Counted from the first letter of the stretch, positions 45,765 to 60,389 are shown. The stretch is DNA of 64,000 bases from Ephydatia muelleri (GCA_013339895.1 JABACO010000010.1:8613453-8677452); one strand, 5' to 3'. The notes: a model not told the origin generated them from the letters alone. Made by a program: numbers and translations.

Positions 45765-46635
45765 TTAGTATCCGTAACACTCAACAACTTGGTTCCACCC
45801 TCTGAATCAATCTCCACTGCAGATGTTCTTGACTCTAAACCCAAACAACGGCTGTTGTCTCAGAAGATTGAAGAAGCAGGCTTTAGTTCTCTTATACAGG
45901 AGTCATCGACAGCTGTTAAAGCCAGACTAAGAGCTGTCTCCCAGCCCCAGGCTCATGCTTGGCTTAGGGCTACTCCATCGCCTAGTTTGGGTTTGAACCT
46001 AGGGTCCTCAGAAATGCAGGTCCTTCTTAAGTTTTGGTTGGGGTTGCCTTTAGATTCTCCGACGGATCTATGCCCTTTCTGTTCCTCTGCCCTGGATGCA
46101 ATGGGCCACCATTCACTAACTTGTAAGCATGGTGGGTTTGTCATAGCCCGACACAACCGTCTCCGAGATTGTCTAGCACACTTCTGCCAAATCGCAGGTC
46201 TTGCTCCCGAAGTTGAAAAGGGCTGCAACTTTGGTTGTAAGGACCGCATGCGCCCTGCTAGTGCCTAATTGGTCTTTATCTCGCCCGGCAGCCTTCGACC
46301 TTAAGGTCATCAACCCGCTTAATTCAGACAGTATTCTTGAAGCGAGCATGATCCCAGGGTCCACAGCTGAGAAGGGGGAAAGGGACAAGCATTTGAAGAA
46401 TGATGGTCCCTGCAATGAAAGGGGATGGTCTTGCATCCCTCTTGTAGTGGAAGTGTATGGTGGTGGATGGGGCCAGGAGGCTGTTTCCATGTTTGCCCGT
46501 TTGAGCAAATTGCTGAGTTTGCACCAGAGACAATCATGCTCGGCAGCACTAAATGAACTATATTGCCACCTGTCAGTTGTCTTGATGCGACAGAATGCAC
46601 AGGCGCTGCTGGCTCACGCTGCAGGGGCTCGTTGA
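45765..46635 (+). pseudogene. Non-LTR retrotransposon C-terminal fragment, frameshifted
   Basis: SESISTADVLDSKPKQRLLS, then LCPFCSSALDAMGHHSLTC and GGFVIARHNRLRDCLAHFC. A frameshift near 46250 is followed by LVPNWSLSRPAAFDLKVINP and EVYGGGWGQEAVSMFARL, with a stop at 46635. It is closest to the copy at 38337-40360. An AAT/TAA repeat follows near 46777-46800. Confidence 0.82.
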
Positions 46636-47337
46636 ATATTGTGTATTTTATTATTGTTTTGTGTATTCCCTGTAATTTTCGAAATGACAGACTCTGGTAA
46701 TATATTTTTGGTAGTTGTGCTTTGTGATTTGTGTTGTTATTATTCTAACAAAATTAAATAAAATAAAAAACCCAAAAATAATAATAATAATTATAATTAC
46801 AATAATCCATAATAAATAACCTAGTACAAACTGAGAGTAAAAGATTAAATGCACATACTGCACTGCAGGTGATTGATTACGAGTAGATGGAAAACAATAC
46901 ATGCTGTACAATTTTTACTGAAGAAAACAGCACCATATCTATAAGTTACCAGATAATTGATCACAGAAAATTAAAAAAAATTAAAAAGCATTTTGGAATC
47001 ATTACGTGATTGAACAGTAAAAATCACACGTACCTGATTTTAATGTTCAATCACACAATGATTTTACAGAGGGTTTTAAAATCCTTTATAAAATCAAAAC
47101 TTAGTGATTCGACCCATTTTTTTCCTGTGGATCGCAGCAGCCTAGAAGCGTAGGTTACATCGAATATATATGTTTGTTTCACTTTTAAAGGCACCAGCAC
47201 ACACGGGCATATCCACAGTAGTATCACTCCAGAAGCGCGCTCCGCGTTACCAATTCAATTAATAATCTAAGCAAAGTGGATGCTGCTTAATTATGAAGTT
47301 GTGCTTCAATTAGAGTAACAGTCCGGGCACGAGAGAA
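46636..47337. other. Intergenic, upstream of PFDN1
   Basis: AT-rich sequence with an AAT repeat near 46777; no gene recognised. The last few hundred bases are presumably the PFDN1 promoter. Confidence 0.45.
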
Positions 47338-48042
47338 ATGGCAGACGAGGAGCTGAGAAAAGTAAGTCGGATGCTGAACATTGATTGCGAACGTGTTTCG
47401 GTGCAGGCCTTTTCAGAGCTCCAAGTGAAGATAATGGAGACGAATCAGAAGATGCGTCTAGCGGAGAGCCAGATACAAGCGCTCAAAATGAACATCGCAC
47501 ATGCACAGCTCACCGAGAAAGAAATTTCTTCTCTGCCAGAGGAAACAAATACTTACATTTCTGTCGGAAGAATGTGCGTGCTTCTAATTTAGTTGCAAGG
47601 TTATTGTTTTGTACGGTCTGAGTTTTCTTTTAGTTTCTGTTTAAAGCACGCCTATTTCAACAGATTTCTGCTACAGCCGAGGAGTGACGTAAAAACGCTC
47701 CTGCTGCAAAAGCAGACAGAAGGCAAAGAAAAAATCTCTGGCATAGAGGTATGCATGTGTATGTGTGTGTGCATGGGTGTGTATGTGTGTGCATGCGCCC
47801 ATGTGTGTGCATGTACCCATGTGTGTGCATGTACCCATGTGTGTGCATGTGTGCGTTTAATCCTAGTTTCTATGAGATAAGAGTCATAATGATGTAAAAG
47901 TTAATACATAGCTTATAGAATATGATTGGTGCTTGTCACTATGAACTTTTTTCTGCAGACAAATATGCAGTACTGGGAGAAGAGTGTTAAAGAAACTGAA
48001 GCGAATCTAAGGGATATGGTTTCCCACCGACGCGACAAATGA
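47338..48042 (+). CDS. PFDN1: Prefoldin subunit 1, 4 exons
   Basis: Beta-type prefoldin subunit, part of the hexameric co-chaperone that delivers actin and tubulin to the CCT chaperonin. Exons 47338-47361, 47407-47573, 47664-47748 and 47959-48042 sum to 360 nt (119 aa; the human protein is 122). The sequence is two coiled-coil helices around a hairpin: AFSELQVKIMETNQKMRLAE, LTEKEISSLPEETNTYISVG, then FLLQPRSDVKTLLLQKQ and YWEKSVKETEANLRDMV. Intron 1 is only 45 bp and has no stop in frame, so retention would add 15 residues and keep the frame. The codon split across intron 2 gives isoleucine where the human protein has methionine (VGRM). The HDGF/LEDGF-like gene starts 113 bp downstream. Confidence 0.9.
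47757..47850. repeat. TG-rich repeat after PFDN1 exon 3 donor
   Basis: TGTGTGCATG-type units, TG in the sense strand, starting about 10 bp after the donor of exon 3. Confidence 0.88.
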
Positions 48043-48155
48043 GTGTAGTCTGATTTTGTCTTTTTTATCTCACTGATTCTGCGAGGTGTCATCTGGGAAC
48101 GAGGAACGTATAGCAATGTATACGTTGTAATAGAGAGCGCGGGACACAACAGCCG

Positions 48156-49313
48156 ATGGAGAGCAAGTTTAAAGAGAAGGATTTGGTGTGGGCCAAAATG
48201 CGCGGCTACCCACCTTGGCCTGCAAAGGTACTGAGGGGCGCCTCCCAACTTACTTCTATGTTTGACAAAATAAATAAATAAAAAACGCCGGTGTTTATTA
48301 GACAATCAACGATGCATTATAGGTGGAGAGGAAGCCTCGAGGCTCCAAGGCACCCAACAACAAATTCTACGTCATGTTTTTCGGTTTGCCCCATAAACAG
48401 TAAGTGTGTTCGCGCACATACGTATGCGTGACATCACATGCAGTGGGTACATATTAAGCCTGGCCCGTCCCTCCTAATAGCGCGTGGATGGCGGGAGGCG
48501 ACTTGTATGCATACGAGGAATTTTTAGAGAAGTACAACGTACCGAGGAAAGGCCTTCCCGAGGCGGTGAGTGAAGCAGAGGAGTACCGAGCAAAGATGCG
48601 AGCGCACAGGGGCAACAAGTCGGTGGCCTCACCCGTACAAACGGGCGTCAGTCCAGGCTCCAACACGGTAAGCCATGACTTAGTAGGGAAAGGCTGTGCC
48701 GTTTATTTCATTTTGGCATGTATCTGTATCTCACTGACTAGCGCAAGCGTACTCCAGCCTCATCGGAACGGGGCTGTACTAAGAAGGTAAAGCAAGAGAT
48801 GGCGGACCGAGAGGAGGAGGAGGAGGAGGAGGAGGAAGAATCACGTGAGAGCGATAAGCAAAGTGCGCGTGAACAGTTTGCAGGTACGCCGGTGAAGCTC
48901 GAACCAGGAACAGAACCACACGAAGACAACGAGAAAACTTGTCCTCTTGAAGAACGCGCACCGCCCCCAAAAAGATCAGGAAGGCTTCTAAAGAGGTTGT
49001 CAGGCAAAAAGGATGCAGCAAACGGAAAGAGACAGAGTGTTGAGGCAGCAGGGAGTGGGAACGTGGAAGAGGGAGAGGAGAGCTCCGTTGGAAAGAAAGA
49101 GGAGGCCATAAGTGTGCCCTTGGTGCAGATTTGCGACCTCTCGAGCAACCCAGCCCCTTTGCTCGCTACTATGGACAACCCCAATGCTTTGCAGGGTACC
49201 CAACAAGCTGCCACTACGCCATCACAAGGCCTTGTGAATGGTCAGACTGCCGAGAGTATGTCGCCAAGCGTAGCAAGTTATCCCAACTCATGCCCCACGA
49301 AAACTGTAAGCAG

Positions 49314-49364
<51 letters not shown>

Positions 49365-51821
49365 TGTGTGGGTGTGTCTGTGTGGGTGTGTGTGGTTATA
49401 ATTGGCTATGTTTTATGTGCTGGGATGGACCTTTGCAGGAGAAACGACGGGTATCAAATAGGAGAAAGACGCAGTCCCCAGCCCTGTCCCACACCCATGC
49501 TGTCTCTACCTCCTCCCCAGCCACCGAATTGTCAGATGCTCCACTACTACTGCCGCCCACTGCCAAGAAGCAGTGTGTGAAAGAGGGAGAGGGAGGAGTG
49601 TTGGGAAGGGCTCCCAAGCCGAGCCCTGAGAGGCGCAGTACACGCCCACGACGCACGCCAAGAAGGCTAGCTGGAGAGGGGGAGGAGGACCGGGGACAGA
49701 GGGACACCTCAGAGGGGAAGGTTGACATGACAGGTACCACAAGTGCAGGCTGCTCCTCTGATGGCGTATCAGCTCAGGAGAAGTGTGTCCCCACGCCCCT
49801 CTTGACTCCACCCCTTGAGTGTTTCATCAAGATATCCCCTGTGGGAGGAGGGAGGAGGGGGAGGGGCCAAGGTTCCCACAAGAAGGAACTCCAGATGGTA
49901 AACTCAACTGAGGAACTTCCACACACTTTGCCTTGTACAGTCATCCATTCTGAGAGACTCCAGCCATGTGAAACAGAAGAGGTCATTTCAGACGGCCAAA
50001 CTGTTTTTGAGGAGCTGTTGAAAACTCCACCCTGCAACCTGCCATCATCAGATGTGGATCTACCTCATTCAGAGGTGTGTTCTGGAAGTGCGCTAGAGGC
50101 AATGGACCAGCCCATAGCTGCCACTACGAGAATTGAGGAACCTTTTGAAGAATCACAGGGTGTGGCTAGCCAAAGGGATCAACTCCAGGAAGACCAACGC
50201 CAGAGGCTCCATTCACCTTGCCCAGCAACAGATTCAAAGGAATTGTCAACATCAGGATGCCAACTAGAGGTACACTCCTTACGGAAGGAGGAAAACCATC
50301 TGCATAAACAACCTGTGGAAAATTTATCTGCAGGTCAGACAGCAGTGATACCCTTACAAATAGAACTGCCCACCACATTAGTTAACTATTCAACAGATCG
50401 GGATGTGGATGACCCTTTAACAAAGCTGTCCACTGGAGAAAACCTCTCAGCTGATCAACCCTCAGAGAAACATTCCATGGAGGAGCTCTCAATACCATCG
50501 GTGGAGCAAACCTCAACCAAACTGGCCTTGGACAATCCTCCAGTGCAACTCATGGAAGAATCCTCATCACAGCTGCTCGTGGAAGATCCCTCAACCAAAC
50601 TGGCCTTGGACAATCCTCCAGTGCAACTCATGGAAGAATCCTCAACACAGCTGCTCGTGGAGGATCCCTCAACCAAACTGACCTTGGACAATCCTCCAGT
50701 GCAACTCATGGAAGAATCCTCAACACAGCTGCTCGTGGAAGATCCCTCAACCAAACTGACCTTGGACAATCCTCCAGTGCAACCCATGGAGCAAATTTCA
50801 ATCAAGCAGGCCTTGGACAAACCTTTGACACAGACTTCGGGGGAACCCTCCAGCAATGACAAACCAACCCAGCCCGTAGTGGAAACTTTAACAACCAAAC
50901 AGGTGTTGGTTGATTCAGTGAAGCAGTCATCCCCAGTGGAACATTCGATTGTGAATTCTTTGCCACATCAAGGGGAAACCCTATCTAAAGGACATCCATT
51001 GGAACCACCAATGAAGAGGTCGTCACAAAAGCGTCTCTCTGGAAGACAACCCCTGGAGAGTCCCTCACAGAAGCAGGTTGGTGGGGCAATGGAGGGAGAA
51101 GATGGTGTGGATGTGCCATCCCAGGAGAAGCCATCAAGGAGACGGTCCCAAAAAGAACTCCCAAAAAGACAAAAAACTTTCAAGTCACAATTCCAGGAGG
51201 AGCCTTCAGAGGAGCAGGGGGATATGGCAAGACCAAAGCCTAGGCTGAACGCTGGAACATTGAATTGCCTTCCCAATAGTGGTGATGTGACCCAGTCAAG
51301 CAATGGTGGAGGTGGTGGGTCCCTTGTTGTGGTGGTCCCCACCCCACAACAACTGGTCCATTCTCAGTGCCAGATTGTCACACCACCTGCCTACACTGTG
51401 GAACAAATTGAATCAGGCTGTGTGCTAACCATAGATACTCATCTGCTGAGAGATAAGGAGGGTTCTATTGTGAAGGACACTCCCCTTTCTGGTGGTGACA
51501 ACAGAGTACACAGTCTTGAGGTGCAGGGTTGTGCTGTTGTGAGTACTGGTGCTGTTGGTAGTCCTACCCCTGCTGGGGAACACGAAACTGTGGCACCCCA
51601 GCTGGCCACTGACTCAACCCCAATGGCTTGTTCCCCTGTCCCTGCTGGTGACACCGTTGCTCCGGGGACTGATCCAAGTGTTGTTGCGTGTGAAACTAAG
51701 GGTAGGGAGGAGGAAAGGAAGAAGAAGAAAAGGCACAAGCAAAAGGGGAGTGTGGCTATGTGTGAGGCACCTTGTTCTTCTTTTAGCCAGATTGCCGTTC
51801 AACCAGGTCAGACAAAAAGGG

Positions 51822-51878
<57 letters not shown>

Positions 51879-51892
51879 CGTGTGTGTGTGTT

Positions 51893-51947
<55 letters not shown>

Positions 51948-52741
51948 TGTCATTTTAATACTGTGCACATGCCCACAACGTACAGGATGGACATCAGTGC
52001 AGTGTCTTCAAGTATACAACTACAATCTCAAAGCTGCCCTTGTGATTGGCTCACCGGTAAGTGCTCAACACACCCCTGTGTGAGGAATGCTTTGGTCTTC
52101 TTAGGGGGGAAAAGGAAAATTGCTGTTTTGTTTTTTTTTTTCAAATGGGTTGTGACTTTTTCAGGACATCAAAGTAGCACTGGCTGTAATGCGAGACATA
52201 CGATCACTCAAGCACACAGCAGAGGACCTTCAGAAGGTGCCTGACTTGGTGGCCACTGTACGAAAGGTGAGCGCACTCACTACGTGTGCACATCACGTAG
52301 GCCCCCCACCTGTGTGCACCTGTGTCTCTATTTCATCGGCGTGCATGTTTTGTTCCTTCACCATCTGCTGTCCTGTTCAAGGTGAGGCACTACCGTGACA
52401 GCAACAAAATAAGAAACAAGGCCAGCGAGTTGTACTCTGAACTCCAAAGTCTGTTTACACAAGGTGACAGTGCCAGCCAAGGTGGCTCAAATGCAGGCAG
52501 CAGTGACGGGGAGAAGGCCACACCCCTGGACCAAGACAGACCAATATTGTGGGAAGTGATTGACACCAATGATCCGGCAGCAATGAAGAGCATCAAGATG
52601 GAATCGGAGGGGAAGCCCCCAAGCCCCTCCCCTCGCCGTAGCCAGCGGTCATCAGTAAAGAACAATCGTGTGGACTACAGCAAGTTGTTGGAAGAGGACG
52701 GTTTGGATGAAGGTGACGACCAGCTGGTTCCAATGTCATAG
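48156..52741 (+). CDS. HDGF/LEDGF-type chromatin protein (PWWP + IBD), 8 exons, 1,266 aa
   Basis: Nuclear chromatin reader of the PSIP1/HDGFL2 type. Exons 48156-48227, 48323-48399, 48481-48667, 48742-49305, 49439-51806, 51986-52056, 52165-52266 and 52382-52741 sum to 3801 nt. The N-terminal PWWP domain is clear: KDLVWAKMRGYPPWPAKV, NNKFYVMFFGLPHKHAW, DLYAYEEFLEKYN. It normally binds H3K36-methylated nucleosomes. The C-terminal integrase-binding-type domain is NYNLKAALVIGSPDIKVALA, DIRSLKHTAEDLQKVPDLVA and TVRKVRHYRDSNKI. In LEDGF that domain binds MLL/menin, JPO2 and IWS1-type partners. Between them are acidic and basic stretches and a 2.4-kb exon with 26-aa repeats. The protein is about twice as long as vertebrate LEDGF or HRP2. 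A fragment of exon 5 is displaced at 45.5 kb. Confidence 0.88.
49316..49395. repeat. (TG)n microsatellite in intron 4 of the HDGF/LEDGF-like gene
   Basis: TG repeat starting about 10 bp after the exon 4 donor at 49306, TG in the sense strand. Confidence 0.95.
50510..50800 (+). repeat. 78-bp coding repeats in the HDGF/LEDGF-like gene
   Basis: About 3.5 in-frame copies of a 26-aa unit containing STKLALDNPPVQLMEESS and QLLVEDP. Adjacent copies are nearly identical in DNA, which implies recent expansion. Confidence 0.92.
51826..51946. repeat. (TG)n microsatellite in intron 5 of the HDGF/LEDGF-like gene
   Basis: TG repeat about 20 bp after the exon 5 donor, TG in the sense strand. Confidence 0.95.
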
Positions 52742-52866
52742 ACACACAAAACAAAAAAATCACAAAAGACAAACGCATGCCGCATCTGCTACACAATTGT
52801 GCACACCTCAGCTTCAAAAGTCATATATATTTTATGTGTAAGTACGCATATGGTATTTGTATGATC

Positions 52867-53663
52867 TCAAAGGACTGGGACACGGGTTCCTGCTTTGGAA
52901 TAGAATGTGACGTTGCATGTGTAGGACTGGCCAGTGCGCTCTTCAAATGCCTTGCACATCCTGATTGGGGGGCAGTACACGTGTAGAGAAACCGCTGGGT
53001 CTGTGTGACTTGTGTTCTCCACTCTGTGAAGCCCGATGGTGTCTGAGTTTTCAGGAAGTGTAAATGAAAGTGATAAACATCTTGATAAGACATGGGATGG
53101 GGAAGCAGAGGGACTTGCCACTGATATATGCGACATCGTTGGTCGTCATGTTATGTTCATAGGTCTGCTTCATTGGTTGTATTTCATCTGCAGTCTTCAC
53201 TGGCCAGGAATAACGAGTCTCCTTCAGTTCGCCGTCAAGGATCTTCATGAAGCAGTGCGAGCTGGCGTGGTCATGAATAGAGCTACGGGGGGGGGGGGGG
53301 CGTTTAAAGGTGGTGCGTGGGCGGAGTGTTGTGGGTGTGCGTTGTCATGGCCCACCTCCCCAACCCTTCACCCCAGCAGAGAATCAGTATGTTGTAGCGC
53401 TCATTGCCGTCGTCGACCAGGTTTCTCGTATACCTGAGAATGGTATTCAATAGATTCCCCCTCACATTTCAAAGCGCGCTGAAAACTCACTTGTACTTGT
53501 CGAAATAGGCGAACCTTATCCAGTCATCCTTGTTCGACTTGTAGGCACTGAGGAGCGCTTTGACGTGGTCGATATCGACATTTTCGGTCGAAAAAGCCTT
53601 GGCAATCTCTTCCTTAACCTGTTCCCACGACAGTGAATCAGAAACCAATGTGGACGAATCCAT
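52867..53663 (-). CDS. CDO1: Cysteine dioxygenase, 4 exons
   Basis: Non-haem iron enzyme oxidising L-cysteine to cysteine sulfinate in the cytosol, the entry to taurine and sulfate. In transcript order: 53491-53663, 53356-53433, 53122-53282 and 52867-53042. They sum to 588 nt (195 aa; human 200). It starts [20 protein letters not shown]. Conserved segments are [32 protein letters not shown] (two iron histidines and the cysteine of the Cys-Tyr cofactor), [10 protein letters not shown] (third histidine) and SLHVYCPP (the cofactor tyrosine). All key residues are present, so it should be active. The acceptor of exon 3 follows a run of C in the transcript. It converges with the HDGF/LEDGF-like gene, with 125 bp between stops. 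Confidence 0.95.
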
Positions 53664-54321
53664 TTCTCTTCACGTCCTTAATGACGTCGTAGATGATGCA
53701 ATCGCAACGATTAGCGAAATCACTGCCGTGTCCTGGATACAGGTAGGCTTAGATAAACATTTCTCATGCGTGCGCATGCTATGAATTCAGCGAACTAAAG
53801 AGTGGTGCACAAAGTCGCTCCTAATGGCAGCATAGCTATACTTAATTCTCCCTAAATGAACGGTTTGCATCTTTTGCTCCACTCTTCCTTCTGCTTACAC
53901 GTTATCGAAAAATATGATGACGGCTATAGCCATCTTTTCCCTCCCTCCCTCTCACACATCTTCCTGTCCAATAGAGTCCGTTTGGACAGTCATCGAATTA
54001 CACGACCAAAAACTGGAATCCGATACGGATCCGGTAAAAATAGTCTGTAAAGCCACCGGTGGATACTGGCGGTTCGTGCCTATGAAAAAAAAAAAGAAAA
54101 AAAAAAAACAAAAAAAAACGCAATCACGCAATTCCGGTAAGTCATTAAATAAATCAGCGACATCAATAAACCGTGTACGTGATCACGTGGGAAAGCGGAA
54201 GAGCTTCCGAAGCAGTGCGCCGATATAACCAAAAAAGGCAATTCGACGGCCCAATCGAATCACCAGCTGAAATATTCATCTTGTTGCAGTCCGAATCAGA
54301 GCAGGCAGGACAGGCTGAAAA
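53664..54321. other. Divergent spacer between CDO1 and coronin; possible small exon
   Basis: Presumed shared promoter region. A + strand open stretch at about 53974-54225 (SVWTVIELHDQKLESDTDPV then GYWRFVPM and a lysine run) has an acceptor-like sequence before it and a donor-like GTAAGT at about 54136. I could not attach it to a start codon or a family. An AG at about 54289 may be the acceptor of a coronin 5' UTR intron. Confidence 0.35.
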
Positions 54322-56987
<2,666 letters not shown>

Positions 56988-58646
56988 GATCAGCAAATGT
57001 TTATTTTGTAGCCAGAGCGATAGCACCAGCCAAGCCATTTAATGCTCTGGTCTGTGTTTTGGTATGTTTGTTTTTGAACCAGTATTTTTTGGTTAGGATG
57101 TAAACAGCTAACTATTTTATCATTGCGTAGGTAGCATTGTGGATAGTGTTATAATTGCGTGGCATGTTGTGTCTCTTTGAGTTTCATATTCATTTAGCTT
57201 GTTTACGAGAAACCGTTTCTCCGGAGGTTTAACAGATTCCGCGGTGAGCCGTTTTTATTATTATTATTATTATTTTACGTTTCCACCGTCTCGGGGAAAC
57301 TGTCGTGAGAGCGGTTTGAAAGGCAACCCAAATACAGGCACTTTCCACAAATCAGAAGACTAATTATGGAATTCATACGTCGGCTGCACCTCACACTATG
57401 TTTATATTGTCACAAGAAGCAAATAAGCGTTCGTGCTGCATTGGGATTTGGTGGGACATCGCCTAGCAAGCGGTCAGACGCACGTTTGAAATGTACCAAA
57501 AGAAACAAAAAACACCACGTACAGCCGGTACAGATTGATTTCGCAGCAGACCGACAAGACTTGCAGCGGCTGCGTTGCTCGCGTCTGTGCGCTTTTGTTA
57601 TTTTATTTTTGCCGATGCTAGTACAGTTACTAACATGAATCCCCGCCCCCTACACATATCTTTTCTTCCTGTGGCTGATTATATCAATTAGATAGCCAAG
57701 CTGGTTATTTCCATTACATTGAAGTCAGGGCCTTGGTAACATTCTACGTTGCCAGTTGGTTATCGATCTGCCACTGTTGCTGTGTTTTTTTACAAGTTTA
57801 AGGAGGAGAGACACCAATCAAAACAGTAACCTACCCGTGATGGACCTATTGCCATCTCCATGACTACGTCCTTTTTGGGTGTCCGAATCCATGAGCTGAG
57901 CTCACTGTGCATTCTCGTATGCCATCCAGGGGATAAGTGCCTGTGGTGTGTGCAGTATGCAAGCTATTGTGACCATATATGGTGCTGTGGTTATCTGCGA
58001 CCACACAACCTGAAGTGTTCAATCTGTCAAGGACCAGAGTGCCAAGTAGCAGAGTAGAAACATGTAGGACAGCTGGGCAGAACGGTGCTCTGGGGAGGAG
58101 CATTCTAACCTGCCCTATAGCAATCACCTGGGTACGATGTGGTCACCTCTCCATTGCAGTTGGGTCAAGAATGGTCCCAGATTTATGCCACTGCACTCTG
58201 CATGTATTTACACTGCCAGCTGTATTGCAGAATAGGGACAAACAATTCTGGCCCCTTGGTTTGGTACACAGTGGATCATCCATCGATCTCAAGTGTCCTC
58301 GGTCGAAGAAGCTTCAGAGGTTTACATGTACACAAGGAAGGCAGTTAGCAATCACAACTTTAATGAACCTGTAGAGGAGTGTGTATTATGGGATGCTCAT
58401 CTCCCACCACTTATTGTGTTTACCGACCCCCATAGAACAATGAATGATTAAAGACACCATAGAACAATGAATGATTAAAGACAATGTGCAATGTCCAACA
58501 GTGTGTAGATCTGCACAACGTACACTTGCTACATAAACACACACAATATCACAGATTTAGGTCATGTATATATAATTTTCTGGTTCAACCCATCAGTTCT
58601 GGCATTAGACTTTTGTGACTGCCAGCTTGCTGTTAGGTGTATCAAC
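56988..58646. other. 3' flanks of coronin and the PRUNE2-like gene; nothing recognised
   Basis: Contains an ATT microsatellite near 57256-57275 and a short direct duplication near 58430-58483 (CATAGAACAATGAATGATTA twice). Short open frames (for example 57366-57638) show no family motif. Confidence 0.5.
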
Positions 58647-58872
58647 CTAATTGGGCGTGGCCTCATGGGTAGATGGAACTGCGGCCTCCAGAGTGATGGG
58701 TGTGTCCAGTTTAGTTGCACCCTCTAGAGTGGGAGGGGCATCCAGCTCTGGTATGGATTCCAGAGTGGTCGGTAACACCTCCTGTCCAGATACTGCCTCT
58801 TGGGTAGGTGGAGCTTTCTGTTTGGGCGTGTCCTTGTACTGGGGTTCATCAGGGTCAAAGGAGTCATCAATG
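58647..58872 (-). CDS. Probable C-terminal exon of the PRUNE2-like gene
   Basis: Open frame from an acceptor-like CCCAG (58873 side) to TAG: IDDSFDPDEPQYKDTPKQ, then a proline/threonine-rich tail with repeated TLE and ending HEATPN. The frame needs two bases from the previous exon, whereas the exon 8 donor (AAG then GTTTGA) is in phase 0, so a further small exon would be required. It could also be an alternative end. The link is inferred from strand, distance and acceptor only. Confidence 0.5.
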
Positions 58873-58874
58873 CT

Positions 58875-59615
58875 GGGTAGAAGGGGTGGGGAGGAGGATA
58901 GGGGTAGAAGGGGTGGGGAGGAGGATAGAGGTAGAAGGGGTGGGGGGAGGATAGAGGTAGAAGGGGTGGGAGGAGGATAGGGGTAGAAGGGGTGGGGAGG
59001 AGGATAGGTAGAAGGGGTGGGGAGGAGGATAGGGGTAGAAGGGGTGGGGAGGAGGATAGGGGTAGAAGGGGTGGGGAGGAGGATAGGGGTAGAAGGGGTG
59101 GGGAGGAGGATAGGGGTAGAAGGGGTGGGGAGGAGGATAGGGGTAGAAGGGGTGGTGGGGAGGAGGATAGGGGTAGAAGGGGTGGGGAGGAGGATAGGGG
59201 TAGAAGGGGTGGGGGAGGATAGGGGTAGAAGGGGTGGGAGGAGGATAGGGTTAGAAGGGGTGGGGAGGAGGAGGATAGGGGTAGAAGGGGTGGGGAGGAG
59301 GATAGGGGTAGAAGGGGTGGGGAGGAGGATGGGGTAGGGGTAGAAGGGGTGGGGAGGAGGATAGGGGTAGAAGGGGTGGGGAGGAGGATAGGGGTAGAAG
59401 GGGTGGGGAGGAGGATAGGGTTAGAAGGGGTGGGGAGTGGAGGAGGATGCGGATAGGGGTGGTTATGGTAGAAGGGGGGGGAGGGGATAGGGGTAGAGGG
59501 TGGTGGGGGAGGGGATCAGGGGTAGATAGGGGTAGATAGAGGGGGGAGGAGGATAGGGGGTTAGACAGGGGTGTGTAGGCGGATAGGGGTAGAAGGGGTG
59601 GGGAGGAGGATAGGG
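58875..59615. repeat. 27-bp purine-rich minisatellite, about 26 copies
   Basis: Unit AGGATAGGGGTAGAAGGGGT plus GGGGAGG on the + strand, pyrimidine-rich in the PRUNE2-like transcript. It ends against the acceptor of the last exon. Confidence 0.95.
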
Positions 59616-59645
59616 TCGGCATTGCTTTATTGCACTAACTTAGAT

Positions 59646-60321
59646 TCAAACCTTAGATGGCTTCTGTATGATGAACTGGTTGAGGGGGACATGCTCCGAG
59701 AGCTCTTGCAGGTTGCCAATGAAGTTGATCTTGCGATAGAACTGGAACTATAGTAGGAACAGAAAACATGGTGTGTGATGGATGTGTTTGGATGATTGTT
59801 TGTGACCGTAGTGCGTGAGTGCATCTGTCTGTGACCATCTTAGTGTGTGAGTGCATCTGGATGTGACCATCTTAGTGTGTGAGTGCAACTGGATGTAGTG
59901 TGTGAGTGCATCTGGATGTGACCATCTTAGTGCGTGAGTGCATCTGGATGTGACCATCTTAGTGTGTGAGTGCATCTGGATGTGACCATCTTAGTGCGTG
60001 AGTGCATCTGGATGTGACCATCTTAGTGTGTGAGTGCATCTGGATGTGACCATCTTAGTGCGTGAGTGCATCTGGATGTGACCATCTTAGTGTGTGAGTG
60101 CATCTGGATGTGACCATCTTAGTGTGTGAGTGCATCTGGATGTGACCATCTTAGTGCGTGAGTGCATCTGGATGTGACCATCTTAGTGTGTGAGTGCATC
60201 TGGATGTGACCATCTTAGTGTGTGAGTGCATCTGGATGTGACCATCTTAGTGCGTGGATGTGCGTGCTCCATACAGAGAGACCAGTGCAGTAAGGTGTGT
60301 ATGTGCACACAGACATGTATA

Positions 60322-60389
<68 letters not shown>

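Noticed and set aside
53560-53784. Plus-strand open frame over CDO1 exon 1
   Set aside because: Mostly antisense of CDO1 coding sequence; the remaining part has no start codon or family match.
57366-57638. 90-codon open frame downstream of coronin
   Set aside because: No recognisable domain, no splice partner, and no other support.
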